The translations under genes and the position numbers were made by a program. Below are positions 1-29,132 of a DNA stretch of 64,000 nt, in pieces (the stretch's first letter is position 1; every line of letters begins with the position of its first letter). The stretch spans positions 10,938,953-11,002,952 of the forward strand of contig NC_088324.1 in assembly GCF_910592395.1 (NCBI RefSeq). The letters run 5' to 3'. The notes below the pieces were generated by a model. It saw only the letters and a program-made list of their open reading frames with translations. It was not told where the DNA came from and ran no database searches. This stretch comes from Lineus longissimus (lineage: Eukaryota; Nemertea; Pilidiophora; Heteronemertea; Lineidae).

Positions 1-578
1 TGACACCGGTGTGTGATGGGCCTAGCAGAGCCAGATTCAGACTCAGAGACCCCTATTGGCAAATTTTCAAACTTTATCTTGCCTACTTGGCTCCTGCCTA
101 TGGTCTCCCTTTAACTAACTTACCATTTTGTGATTGTTAATTCTTGTTTAAATTTGACAAAAATGGCAATTTTTATCACTGTTTTCACAGATTGTTTGCA
201 ACGAGACGTTTGATGAACCTCTACACAAACATAAATGACGTTGTGACGTTTGCGATTCAGCTTTTATAAACACAGGAATCTACGTCGTGGTGCATCACGC
301 ACATCCAGCATTGTTGCAGGACGTAATCCATCAAAATCCATAATTGTTGGGGACGTAGATCAAGAGTTCTAAGTAATCAAACAAACCAATGAATACAATA
401 AAGGAAAGATATCGATTAGGTCTCGTCTGGAACAATTTCACGGAGTATTTTTGCGGTTGCAACATTCAAATCTACCGCAAAAATAACTTTAGCCAATTCA
501 ACAAAAGAACAGCGGTCAGTTATATTTCCCCACAATGCAGTGCGAAATTCTAGGCGGAAGTTGAAGTGCGGATGCTTT

Positions 579-1261
579 AGGTCTCGTTAGGGAGTTTTTC
601 CCAAATGTACGCGATGATGACGTGCCCCATTAACAGGACGTAACATCTATTTTTAAAATGCGTTTCCAAAGTGAATGCATGAGGACAACCCATTTGTGTC
701 GTAGGCCCTATATCACTGGAAACGCACAATTCCCCTGATTCTGATGTGTTAAATCGGGCATCTTATTTCTTTAAATAAATCATAAGCGTCGCATTAGCTC
801 CTAGCTCTGTTCATCATCCCTAATGGCAATATTGCCAATTGGGTCGGACAATCCCGAAAACCCCCAAATATTATACATTTTTTCCTAAATAATTCTTACA
901 GTGACCATTCGCCCATGAAAGACAGTTGCTTACGCTACACAAAAATCAAAAAAAATCGAGGGTCAACCATTGAACTTTTGAGATATGTTGAATTTTGCAC
1001 AAATCAGCGAAAAACGCACCAACTGGCACTGGACGGCATTTCAACACGGGGCCGACGCAAATCCCAAGTTCAGTGTACACATATGTCGGCAACAACGGTA
1101 AGCGATCTAGGTTTTAGAAACTCAAAAAAAAACATGTCTTTGCCAAAACAACTGCTGAATCCACACTGACATACTGTGATGACCGAGAAATCAATGATTT
1201 TAGGAACTACGGTTAGGGCTTGGCCGCGCATGAATACAAAAAAAACTCCCTAATGAGACCT
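579..1261. repeat. Inverted-repeat element, about 680 bp, possible non-autonomous DNA transposon
   Basis: The left end (579-600) reads AGGTCTCGTTAGGGAGTTTT and the right end (1238-1261) is its near-perfect reverse complement, giving terminal inverted repeats of about 22 bp. The interior shows no transposase-like reading frame. A third AGGTCTCG start lies at about 418, so an older or larger copy may be nearby. The family is not recognised. Confidence 0.45.
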
Positions 1262-1444
1262 TTGGGAATTAGCCTCTACCATTCTCCAAGCGTCGTCAAC
1301 GGTAATCAAAGTCGCGAAGGCTTCTTGACCTACTATCTCTGCAACAATTTTAGCGGGTGCATATAAATTGAACATTTGGCCCGGCCCCCGGGAGATTGGA
1401 TGCTTCGGGTTATTAAACTCGATGATACTTTCATCGTAATTCAA
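1250..1444 (-). other. Unrecognised short reading frame, possibly a coding relic
   Basis: The minus strand holds an open frame of about 64 codons that could extend some 20 codons upstream to about 1505. Its translation has a protein-like composition (for example FNNPKHPISRGPGQMFNLYA followed by a hydrophobic stretch). It ends exactly at the right end of the inverted-repeat element. I do not recognise the family. It may be a truncated exon or a transposon relic, or chance. Confidence 0.15.
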
Positions 1445-2482
1445 ATAAAAAGTTATTTTGTGAAAGAATTTAACTTGGACTTGACAGAAATATCAAATTT
1501 GGAACAAAAACGCTGAAAATCTGTAAGCACTAGGACACATCAACACATCAACAGAATCTAAAAACCTAACGGCGCATCTCGAAAACCTCAAGTCAAACAA
1601 TGGCATCCGGTCTTTGATCAAAATCACCCATTGATATAAAAAACATTTTCTATTTTCCTTTTTACCACCTCACAAGATTACAAGATGACTCTAAGGTATA
1701 ACATAGCGTAATTTGATTGAAAAACATTAAAAAACAAACAAATGTCAAACCACCAGGACCCGTCAACAGTTTCATCAGCAATTTCATCAGCAATTTCATC
1801 AACAGTTTACACCTTCCCCTTCGATGGTAATGCATGTGAAGTTTTGTTTTCGTCGAATTTAGTCTTAAATAAACACACATTTTGCTGTTTTACAAGGTGC
1901 CAGTATCTTATCGTTGGTGCTAAACATAAAGTTTATAATCCAAAGTATGGTTCTAGTCCATTAAATTGGAATAAGAATAACACCAAGGAAACATAAACAT
2001 GTGATGTTGATCTGTCTGGATGGTTTGACATTTTATCAACACACACGAAATGCATGCACACATACACTGCAGTGCACAGTATGCACTGCATGCAACACGC
2101 ATCAATCATCATCATGATCATGGAGGATTCGAAGAAGACGATTCAGTGCCAAAACAAATCCAGTTAACCACCAGATGTTCCATTCATGATATTTGTAGTC
2201 TTTTTAACCCTTTCGCCTTTGGCTGGGGGGATGAATTGATAAGACCTGTTTGCACATGACTATTCATTGCAAGCTGATCATATATGATATAGTGTCGTGA
2301 TTGGCAACCGACGCCACGGTTCCAATACGCTAGTAAAATCAGTCACAACTTGCACAATGATTAACGTGGTCTGAATGGAGAGAAAACAAGACGTACTATG
2401 CCTCACCTCGGAAAAAATCTGTGCAACTGTTCTTTTTTTTATTGCAGGTGCTGGGTTAAATCCTAAGCATGGTGTCATAAAG

Positions 2483-19207
<16,725 letters not shown>

Positions 19208-22200
19208 GTTTTGTTCATTATCTATTTTGACTGTTTTAGGTGCTCCAGATAAATTTGTCTTTGTTGTGTGGTTAACCCATTGGCTAGGAGAATCCTAGGA
19301 ATGGTTGATTTGCATACTGGTAAGACTTATTAAAGACTTACCTCAAAGTCAATATCGATTCTTTATACCAGGTATGACTGCAAGTATTTACTTCAGTCTC
19401 TGACTCATTTAGGATTTGTTCGTTAATCCTCGATCTGTTGAGATATTTTAGTCTGTTTAGTATATCTAAGGACTAAGGATTTGGTTATGAAGAAAGTTCT
19501 CTCTTGGGTTGTAATCATGGAAAATAGAAGTTTATAAGGGCTCGCACAGGTTCTGGTTGGTTCACTAATGTGTCAAAATTGAAAATAAGAAACGGTCTTA
19601 TTTGTTGTGTGACTTCGACCAAGTGCAATTTGTATCTGTAACACTGCCATGTCTTGTACAAAACACATTCGGGTAACTTCTCAGGAGAGAAAGAATTTTG
19701 TTATCATTGTGCAGCTGTTAGGACAGTAGGCTATCTGTCATCTTCTTGTCTGCCCAAATAAGTCCTTAGATATTCTGAAAGAATATGCTGAACATATCTT
19801 TTTTCTCTCACCTCGCTGACCGTCTATCAATATGGATACTTCAATTCCATTTGGTTGGGTCGTTCCATTGTAGGAAATAGCGATTCGGGGTGCAGTGATA
19901 TCATTGTTTAGAAGACAAGAAGGCCTTCTTTGTGAAATATCTTTTGTTGTATCTTTTAATCATTCAAACCAATAGATACTGCATAACCATTAGATCCTAA
20001 CATAGATCAGGTCATTTCAAGAATGTAGCTGACAAGGTGGTCTGTTGATAAACTGAGTCAAAAGTGTTCCCTGGCATTTGTGGAGGTGGCTTGACTAGGG
20101 TGTATATAACCATGAACCATGAGTGTATGACATATACAAGCTATTTATGCAATGATATTTATTAATGTAGATATTGTCGACTAAGGCTTATTGCCGATTT
20201 GAATTAAAGAGAGGTGGCGTCTCGCCCTTGGAAGTTGTCTGCATATTCGCGCTATGGAGATGTCACAAAACCGCAAAATAAAATGACCGCAAACTTTTCC
20301 AGGTTTACATTTGTTCTTAGGCTGGGTTTACATAGAATTTCTGTATTCACTTCGAGAAGAAATTACATTTTAGTTTACATAGAATAGATTGAGTTTGTAG
20401 GTTTAGTTTTCATCCTTGCCATTCTGTAACGGTTATGTTATTGTCATGCAGATCATGTAAATGTGTTTAACTAGTCAATCAAGTACAGGTTGTCATTTGC
20501 TGGGGTTTGGGTGGGGTTTGAAAGGGACTTGTTAGTGAAAACCTGTGTGACGTCTTAATGCGGAGCATCCAATCCACTCCAGTAAGGCATAAGAAGCTCC
20601 TAGTGAATGACTGCTTGTCTTTGAAAGAAGGGAAATATGGCCCTTCCTGAACGTTTGTTATAGAATTTCAGTTCAGGTAATATAATTAGTTCAGTGAATC
20701 GAATTCGTCTCCTGAAACTTGCCATGTTTTGTGCAGTTATGTATAATAGTGATGTGATAGAAACTCTGTTTGCCTGCAATGGTTTAGTTTTGCCAATTGG
20801 CCCTGTTCAGAAACAGACTCACTATCTGTTCCAACCTGTTGTATGATTGGTTCTATTGTGGCAAGGAAAATTGACTAACAGGCTTTGAATTCTGTAGCTG
20901 TACACTTCAATTTGTTTTGACAATTATCGTTTCTTTGTTTAGATGGACCGTGCACCATCACTGGTACACCTCAGCACAGGTAATCTGCTACATTATCCAC
21001 AATTATTGGGCTTTCTGATGTAACGACTGTCATGGCCTCACTCACTGACATGTAGGAAAAGTTAAAACGGAAATGAAATATTTCGAAATGTTTTTTCTGT
21101 CTTATTGGTAGAAAATGCCTTCTTTGACATTATCTCCATAACAGTGTCCAATATGATGCATCGTAGTACCAATAAGCCTCTCGATTGCTCCTAATAAACA
21201 CCAGTGTGTGTGCCCATAATAGGTATCAGCTTTCTGACCTACATGTAGCACAAAGAAACATCTAAAAGATTATGGCCCCTCTGACCTGTAGAACTTGGAG
21301 CTGTACCATTGATGGTTGCCCATCTGAACAAGAGCTCTTTAGCTCTAGTGCAGGCCGACAATCCAAATCTTAAATGTGTGTGTTTTAGTTTTGTAAATAG
21401 TCAGTTTTATTTTGAGTGAATTTTAGTGAAGCGTTTGCCTACAGAATTCAAGGTCAGGTTAAAACTAAGTAGTTGTGCTGATTTCAGTAACAATTGCATT
21501 TTTGTTTGGGGGGATGGACTGTTGCTGCAGTGTTTAATATCTGCTGTTGCCATGAATGTGACCTGTGTTGGCTTCCTAGCTCAGTTGCTTTGAGGTGGAG
21601 TTAAGGCAAGACTTGCGATTTAAGCTGGTTTCGGTCTTCAAAGCGGTATACCCTTAATACTTTTATGGTGCATATTTGCCAGCACACTTTATTGTATATC
21701 ATGGTTCCGGTTTCCGGTCTTCCCTTCTAAGACCTGATTATTACGCCACTAGGCCTAAAGAGCCTTATTCAAGTAAGCCTGAGAGATGGCAAGACCGTTT
21801 TACTTTGAGACCACCAGTCTGGCTGCCTTTAAATACAGCCTGTTTGAAACTATTTTATCCCCATATTCATGGGGTGTTTTGATGCTCAGTATCTCCGATT
21901 GAAAAATCTCTTGTCATTTTTGTCTGGCATTGTTTAAGCAAGGAATGTGCTACTCAGATGCTTGAAATATGTATTCCCACTACAGATCAAAACCAGAGTA
22001 ATCATCTGTTCTATTGTAATGTGGGCTCTTCTCCCGTCAGAGTTTACTGGCGCTGGCATGTTCTCTCGGAATGAATCCCGATTAGTTTGTCCTTGTTGGC
22101 AGCTTTACCTCGGTCTCGAGTGGTTTACCAAGAACTAGCGCTCGCCAACTCTCACGCTAAGAAGTGCCATAAGTGTCATTTGAATACTTTGTAAATATTG

Positions 22201-22560
22201 CTCCGTTAATATTGGAGAGTGCTACAGGGTGTGGCAGGGTGCGGTAAAAGATTCATGATCGACAAATTTCTCTCTTGTATTCAAAGGTCTAATTTTCTCT
22301 TGTCGAAGAAGTTCTGCAAAACTTGTGTCAAGTCAAGCTTTGCTTGAGCTTTGCAAGAAAGATCTTAAAATTGTCTCTCACTAACATTCTACTAGTCTGT
22401 GTATATTATATGTATCTGTTCAGTGTATGTTCTACACTTTCCCTGGTTCTACGAAACAGTGCCGCCACACCCAGCTGTAATGGATAATGTGCTTATACAT
22501 AATGTATATTTGTAAATATGGCATTGTTTATTGTTAAGCTAGTTGTGTATGTTACATGGC
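19208..22560 (+). other. Probable long RABGAP1 3' UTR and flanking DNA
   Basis: No coding exon is recognised. AATAAA polyadenylation signals in the right orientation occur at 20277-20282 and 21194-21199, so the 3' UTR could be 1.1 or 2.0 kb long. A small exon-like segment with AG and GT borders (about 20942-20978) is not supported by homology. The transcript end cannot be set from sequence. Confidence 0.45.
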
Positions 22561-22569
22561 GGCCTTTTA

Positions 22570-22663
22570 TACAGGGTGGCCCAGAAATATGTAAAAGGAA
22601 CACTCAGTGGCAATCATATTGAGTTCCTATTGTTCTGGGGAAATTTTTCTGGAATGCCCCGTA
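22570..22663. repeat. Small TA-flanked MITE-like element
   Basis: The left end TATACAGGGTGGCCCAGAAA and the reverse complement of the right end (TATACGGGGCATTCCAGAAA) match at most positions, giving about 23 bp terminal inverted repeats around a 50 bp core. TA dinucleotides at both edges fit a Tc1/mariner-type insertion. The two ends have diverged, so the copy is old. Confidence 0.45.
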
Positions 22664-23020
22664 TAGGCTTGCCAAACCAGGACTGATATGGCTAAAACTC
22701 ATTGTATAACTCTTCATCATTAATACTTCCACATATTGCTACCTGAAGTGTCTAGATTCACCTCCAAATAATTCACAGCATAATCCTGAAGTCTACAAAA
22801 GCCCTTTGTTTTTGCGGCCCTATTGGGTTGAGATGTACATGTATGTCTTAAAGGCCTGTCTGTTGTTTGAAAATTGAATGGAATTTGAAAGTTTCTAATT
22901 GTGTGAATATAAATTTCAACAATACTGTTGCGTCGGCAGATATATACACGTACTGTTAGTACCAAGTTTCAGCAAATTTGCATGCATAATAACTGCATTA
23001 TGTCGATGCACACTTCTTTG

Positions 23021-23380
23021 ACACCTTCAGCGCCGAACCATGCAGAACTACGTGGCCCAGATCCCCCTCCCCTTTGAGCTGGTTATTGGAGTCTCATGGA
23101 CTTCATGAAAGAACTACGCCATCGCCATCTTCAGGGCAAGGCAGGAACTGAAAGGACAACTGAAAAGACCGTTTGGTCGAAAGGTCGTTTCAGTTCCTAC
23201 CTTGCCCTGAAGATGGCGATGGCGTAGCAACTGAAGACCGTTTGGTATTTTTAGTTCCTACCTTGCCCTGAAGATGGCGATGGCGTAGTTCTTTCACGGA
23301 AGTCCATGAGACTCCGATAACCAGCTCAAAGAGCGGGGATTTGGGCCACGAAGATCTACGTGGTTCGGCGCTGAAGGTGT
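23021..23380. repeat. Long palindromic MITE, 360 bp
   Basis: The two ends are inverted copies: the left begins ACACCTTCAGCGCCGAACCA and the right ends with its reverse complement. The arms stay similar for about 130 bp, including the GAGCTGGTTATTGGAGTCTC-like block. The centre also contains a direct duplication of about 60 bp carrying CCTTGCCCTGAAGATGGCGA (near 23200 and 23260). No reading frame is present, so it would have been mobilised by another element's transposase. A one-sided relative lies in a laminin A intron at 31711. Confidence 0.7.
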
Positions 23381-24189
23381 TAAAGGTTCGATTAATGACA
23401 CTTTTAGTCTTGGGTTTAATTTTTCAGGACACGCTGTAGTAGAGTCCTTGTGTATGACTTGATTAGGTTGTGCCATGTCATTGATGTGTAGATAGATGTG
23501 GTTGTGTTATCATTATGTTAAAGATTGTCTCAAACAAGTGTTGTATGCAATATTAACTCTGGCATTGCTTTATTTTTTCAGGGTGTTCAAGGGAGTGCAA
23601 CTGCCTCGTTTGCCTGCCCAGTGGGAAGGGAGTCTCTTGACTTTGGTGATCATGGCCGTTGCATTTTCTTGTACACCTTGCCAAGTCAGTCGGACACATG
23701 AACATAGTCAGACTGAGAATAGTCAGAACTGTGGCTAAAAATGTAGTCTGAGTATAGTTACGTGGACTACATTTGTCATGCCCCTGAAGATGGCCACATT
23801 CAGCTTGACCATTTCATCTTCTGAGGAGGAAAATAGCCTGGTGACCAGTGAGATATGTAGTATGTATGTGTAGGTTCAGGAGGCAAACACAGCCTTGCCA
23901 CGAGGAGGAACTCTGAGCTGCAAATGATACAATGAACAGTGCCTCAATAGTAGAGCTGCAATTTATATCTTGCCATTGAGGGAACGTCTTGACTGATGAC
24001 CACTCCCTGGAATGGAAGACCACCCAGGAGGTCACAATAAGTGGTAAAACACTTGTCTTGTTTACCATCAACTCTACCCCCATGTCAACATCTGTTGGAG
24101 GACATCACATCAAAATTCTGTCTTCGAAATAGAGAAGTGTCCTTGGATCCAGGTGTTGGATGACTGTTGATATGTAAAATTCTCTCATT

Positions 24190-25285
24190 AAACTCAAAAA
24201 GAGGCCTTGGATCCAGGGCCCATATGACCATCCATGTACATGAATGCATAGGACTGAGAAGCCTGTAAGACCTGGGTACAAGGTATTTTTAAAGTGGTCT
24301 GCATCCGCAAACTGTGTGTGATATAACGCAGAAATTGCGGGATATTGATGATAGATACATAATCTGATAGATGTTAAAGCGAAATTTTGATATCAATGCA
24401 AGTTTGGCAGTATATTGACACAAAATGATATATTGCAATAATTGATATCTGGACATGTCGAAATTTAAAAAAATCACTGCCTACGTGTTTGTTGATGTCT
24501 ACGGATGCTGCATACAAAAATTCAGCTCGAAATTCCAACCGCTTCATGGTTTTCCAGACTTTGGGCATTTTTTTTGAAAAATTTGCCTTCAACCTCAAAA
24601 AGTGATCTTGGATCCAGGTCAGTGGTGACCGTAAATGCACACGATTGCATAGGACTCAAGCGCACCTAAGACCTGGATATGAGGTATTTTTGAAGTGGTC
24701 AGCATCCGCTTATGACTGATGACATGACTCTGAAAATTTGCATGTCAATCAGAGATACATTATCTGATAGCTGCTAAAGCGAATTTGAGATATCAATCTC
24801 GGTTTTGCAGTGTTTGCTTCTAAATATCATGAAATGATAATTTGGACAGGTCCTCAAAAATCCACATTTTATGATAATTTTCATAACCATGTGATGGACA
24901 ATATATGTGCAAGTCCTGAACAGAGATTTGAGATGAAAATATAAAAAGATATGTAATTGAGAGCGAATATCATTTTCGTGATATTTTGAAGAATTTTACC
25001 CCCAAACAAGCATTCTTATCGAAATTTCAGCATCATACAATGCAGCATAAGCAGATGCTGGCCACTTCAAAAATACCTTGTACCCAGGTCTTGAGATGTT
25101 CCAGTCCTATGCATTCATGTACATTTTCGGTCACCACTGACCTGGATCCAAGATCACTATTTGATGTTGAAGGAAATTTTTCCAGAAAAAATACCCAAAG
25201 TCTGGAAAACCATGAAGCGGTTGGAATTTCGAGCTGAATTTTCATATGCAGCATCCTTAGACATCAACAAACACATAGGCAGTGT
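24190..25285. repeat. Palindrome with 240 bp arms plus a direct partial copy
   Basis: The left arm (24475-24714) and right arm (25046-25285) are inverted copies sharing blocks such as TTTGTTGATGTCTACGGATG, CCGCTTCATGGTTTTCCAGA and CTTGGATCCAGGTCAGTGGT in opposite orientations. The loop is about 330 bp. The segment 24190-24470 is a diverged direct copy of the left arm's inner part and loop (GGATCCAGG ... GCATAGGACT ... AAGTGGTC ... GCATCCGC) offset by about 400 bp. No coding frame is seen. It separates the converging RABGAP1 and laminin A genes. Confidence 0.7.
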
Positions 25286-26135
25286 TTTTTTTCAATAGGT
25301 TCTAATGAAAATCTTGCATGATGTTTGGTGGAGAAATCGCATCGCAGAGTTTATCATTGCACTTCCCACTAAATGGACTCTAATCTGTAGTCAGGGGCCT
25401 AGCCTACCAGGGCCCACCTCCACATTTTCTATTTTCAATAAAACCCCATGAAATAATGTGAGACGTAACTGATATAATCATACTTTTATTCTGTTCTCAT
25501 TATACTACATCATTGCTGGATCTGAAATCTGTGCGGAAAGGTGGAATCAGGATACAGGCTATAAAGAAGCCTCTCTACTATGTAATCATGACATACATTT
25601 TGATACATATGATGCATACATGTAGTCATGTCAAAAGTGTACAAGAGGCATGTGACTTTCACATAATAATTACAATCAGGTCACAATGTCAGAATCAGGC
25701 CCTTAAGTATTTTCAACAACCAAATCATTATCAATCATAAGTCACACACAAAAACCAGCTTTAATGTGCTCTTGAAATATAAAACAACCTACAAAAATTC
25801 AAATTCTACATTCTAAGTCAAGGAGATTATTCATTAACACATTCTCTCTAAAAAACCTATACATTATTGAATTTCATTTGTATTGCAATTCTACATTTTG
25901 GCAATATCTAGAATATAATACACTACGTTGCATGCCATCACCGTAAGGGTGACTTTGGTGCCAATTGTAGGCTGATAAAAAACTCCATTTTTTTAAGTAA
26001 TCCCTAATCTGTAGATTCTATACTTGATTTTATCTAACCTGGTCTTGGATTTATTTGAAGATCAGCAGGGTTTCCAAATGAGTAACTGGTTTACAAAAGT
26101 ATATAAATTTGCCGCAAAGAAAGTCTTCGAACTTA

Positions 26136-29132
26136 TCAAGAATGAGTATCAGTGCAGCTAGATGAGGCAGGATCTGTAACCTCAAAGAAATTTAGGATGT
26201 TGTCGATTTCCGTTTCCATAGTACCCAGTTCACTCCCCAAAGTCAGGAGGTCAGTTTTCTGTTGGCTGAAATCGTCGAGAAGAACTGAAATGAAAAGAGC
26301 AGAAAGGGTTAAAGCACTAAGTGCCAACTGATCCCCTGTGTTACTAATTCAACTATAGATGCATGCCCTGCCATGTACAAAGCCTGGGCTGCCTAGACTC
26401 CATCTCACGACAAAATAGCACTCACTATCCCTAAACTAAGTAGCTCAGCAAGCGTCTGAAGCAAAACTCACCGGTCAAGTTAGTAATCTGTTGCACGTTC
26501 TCCAGCTGGTTGTTTAGTGCTGCCATCTCTGCCTGCTGGGCTTGCAGTTCCACTTGGACAGACTGGGCATCTGATTGCAACACTGGGGTACTCTTTTTCA
26601 AGTCTTCTAAACCAAGGACTGTCTCGTTGTGAATCTGGAATGGAAAAAGCATAGTTTTAAAAAGCTAATACATGTAGATGCTTTATCTTTTTGGCTTCCA
26701 ATGTTAACAGAGTATTTCATCTTGACTTGGGGAGGACAAATGAACAGACCAATTTTTCAACCAATTACAACAATTAGATTGGTGCAGACCCATAACCAGG
26801 ACATCTATACTAAGGACAGTGCTGGTATGACTCCATTTAAAGAAATATGCTCCAATGTTTTGTGATAAAATATTACTGTCACAGCAAAGTTTCTCATACG
26901 TAGGAGCTCTGCCACTACTGATCATCACATGAGAGGAGCTGAATTCAAAACATGGTTTCTGTTTAGAAATGACAAAAATTCTGGGATTCTCACCTTATAG
27001 TAATCAGACGCTTTCTGATACAAAATCTCTGACTCATTCTTTGCCAACGAAATCTTAGAAGCACTGTCACCAAAACATTGTCCAGTTGCGGCAATCTCCC
27101 CCATCAGGTGGCCCAACATGGTTGACATCTCAATTCCCTTGGTTTTGGTACTGGACGCTTTTGCTCCAACCACAGAAATGACATTACTGATCTCAGTGTC
27201 CTTTGCTGCGATGTCTTTTAGCAGTTGTCCTGTTGTGTTTCTGTTCAGCTTTGCCCCAGCAAGATTGTTCTCGATGCCCTGGACCTGCTCTAGAGCCATC
27301 TCTGCTTCGTGCCTGCAACAATTCAGACAAAATGATCATACACGGTACTCAGGTGAAACAAAACCACTACAAGTGTCATGCCTGAGGCTACGATGATGCC
27401 CTTTCAACAGCTTGTGAATGAGGCAAACACAAAAGAAGAAGTTGCCATATTTTAAATTTTATACAAGCCTTCCTTTATTACAAAAGGTGCACCACTCTAT
27501 AAGTTCCTATATGTTAGAACCTGGCGACAGGCATGCTAAGTCACTTTCTTTCTCATATGACGGACAGCAATACAATTCGAGGTGAAATAGAACTCTTACG
27601 CAGCACTTAGTGTCAAAGCCAATGCAGTTTCTGCCTTCCCCAACGCACTACTCCCAGCCAGATACGTCCTGTTCACATCCTCCTTGTCAATGGCGGTACT
27701 ACTGATGGAATCCACGAGATACTGCATCACCACCACAGGCTGAAGCACCATTTTTAATATCGTCTGGGTCAGGTTGGTTGTCTCAGTGATTTGATTGGCT
27801 ACCATGGCTAGTGTGTTCTGGTTCATTGATATTTCTGAATTGACGTGTGTGATGTTTGCTTTTGCAGCTGTGGCTGTATCCTGAAGCGAATGAAAAAGTT
27901 ATATATTACAAAAGTTTTGTCTTAACTTGGAATTATAACCAGCAATATAGACCAGCATCCTATCGAGAGGGGAGTCGTACTCCTAGTTGCTTAATGGCAC
28001 AGAATCCTGGAAAGGCTCCAGTCTCATGTGTCGTTTGCAGCTGGGGAATAGCCTAGCTGACTGAAGGATTGGCTGTCAGTTTGAGATGACTTCAATTGGC
28101 ATAAACAGATCAGCACTCAATTATACAAGTATTAATTTTAAAGAAAATGCAAGCAACAAATGCAGCTTACCTTGTAATTAATCGCAGCACTCTGCGCCCT
28201 CAACATCGCCTGCTGAACCTGCGATGCATTGTACTTGCACACCTGACCTTCAAGGACCTTCGATTTCATTGTTTCCCGCTTGCTGTTGGCCGTTGCTAAG
28301 GCATTCTGGGCGGAACCATCTGCCTGGGTTACGATGCTCTCAGTCAGCTGCAAATCGGTTGCAACATTTTTCCCATGACCTTCAAGTACCTGGATGGATC
28401 CGTTAACGGCCTTGAGTTTCAAATCGTTCTGTTGGAATTTGTTTTCGAATGAGGAACCGACTAACAATTCAGCTTCTTGTCGAGTTTTAGTAATGTTTGT
28501 AAGATGTATTGTCGCCATAGATATCACCATCAAAAGATTATTTGTACTAAAGTTCAAACTCTGAATATCAGTTGAAATTTTCTGGACGTTCAGCCATGTT
28601 GCATTGCCTTCTGCTTGCTTGGATTTAATTTGCATATTCATGTCATTGGTCAAGTTCATTAGCATATTGGCGTCTGCTAGTTTTCCATCCATTGTCGGCA
28701 CTGATCCATTAAATGAGAGAGTTTTGAGGAGTCTGGCATAGACAGAGTTGTAATGACCTTGAAGAGTCTGCAGGGTCACTCCAAACTGGTACAGGGACGA
28801 GAAGATCTGAAATATAAGAGAACAGCTGATGAGCCCAGACTACTTGGTTCAATTTCAAAGTTCTCCATCCTAGACGCAGTTCTTACTAAGGCTAATGAGG
28901 CCAGTCTGCCTCATTTTTTGCATACAAGAAACCACCAATTGAGTCAGGTCAGGGTAATAGCCCAATGTGAGGTCCATGAAACCTCCCAATGCACCAACCT
29001 GCTGATGTTCATTCTCCAAAAGACTGATCTCTGTGCTCATGTTGCCGATGGTCGTGATCGCCACCTCGGCCTTCGAGATGTTGGTCTTGAGGTTGTTGAT
29101 GATTGGCTGCAGCTCCATCAACGTCATGTTGT
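26136..29132 (-). CDS. Laminin A exons 26-31: long-arm coiled coil and C-terminus
   Basis: Exons 29132-28999, 28806-28171, 27880-27600, 27312-26994, 26634-26472 and 26284-26136 encode about 560 residues of Asn-, Gln- and Ala-rich heptad-like sequence with almost no cysteine except the stretch GQVCKYNAS and GQCFG. The end, [21 protein letters not shown], has one cysteine six residues from the stop, in the place where beta and gamma chains form their C-terminal interchain disulfide. Coiled-coil sequence is poorly conserved, so exon borders here rest on phase and splice signals. An AATAAA in the correct orientation lies at 26055-26050. Confidence 0.85.

Larger units (their letters stand above)
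1..2447. other. Region upstream of RABGAP1, no recognised gene
   Basis: I see no recognisable coding exon here. The stretch holds an inverted-repeat element (579-1261), a short unrecognised minus-strand reading frame beside it, three copies of a 12-base TTTCATCAGCAA-like unit around 1770-1806, and a palindrome-rich CA/GCATGC segment around 2040-2105. The first recognised RABGAP1 exon begins at a splice acceptor (2441-2447), so one or more noncoding first exons and the promoter should lie in this stretch or further left. I could not place them. Confidence 0.5.

Noticed and set aside
20942-20978. Short ATG-starting segment with AG and GT borders downstream of the RABGAP1 stop.
   Set aside because: The gene already ends with the conserved family tail. 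The segment has no homology and could only be a UTR exon.
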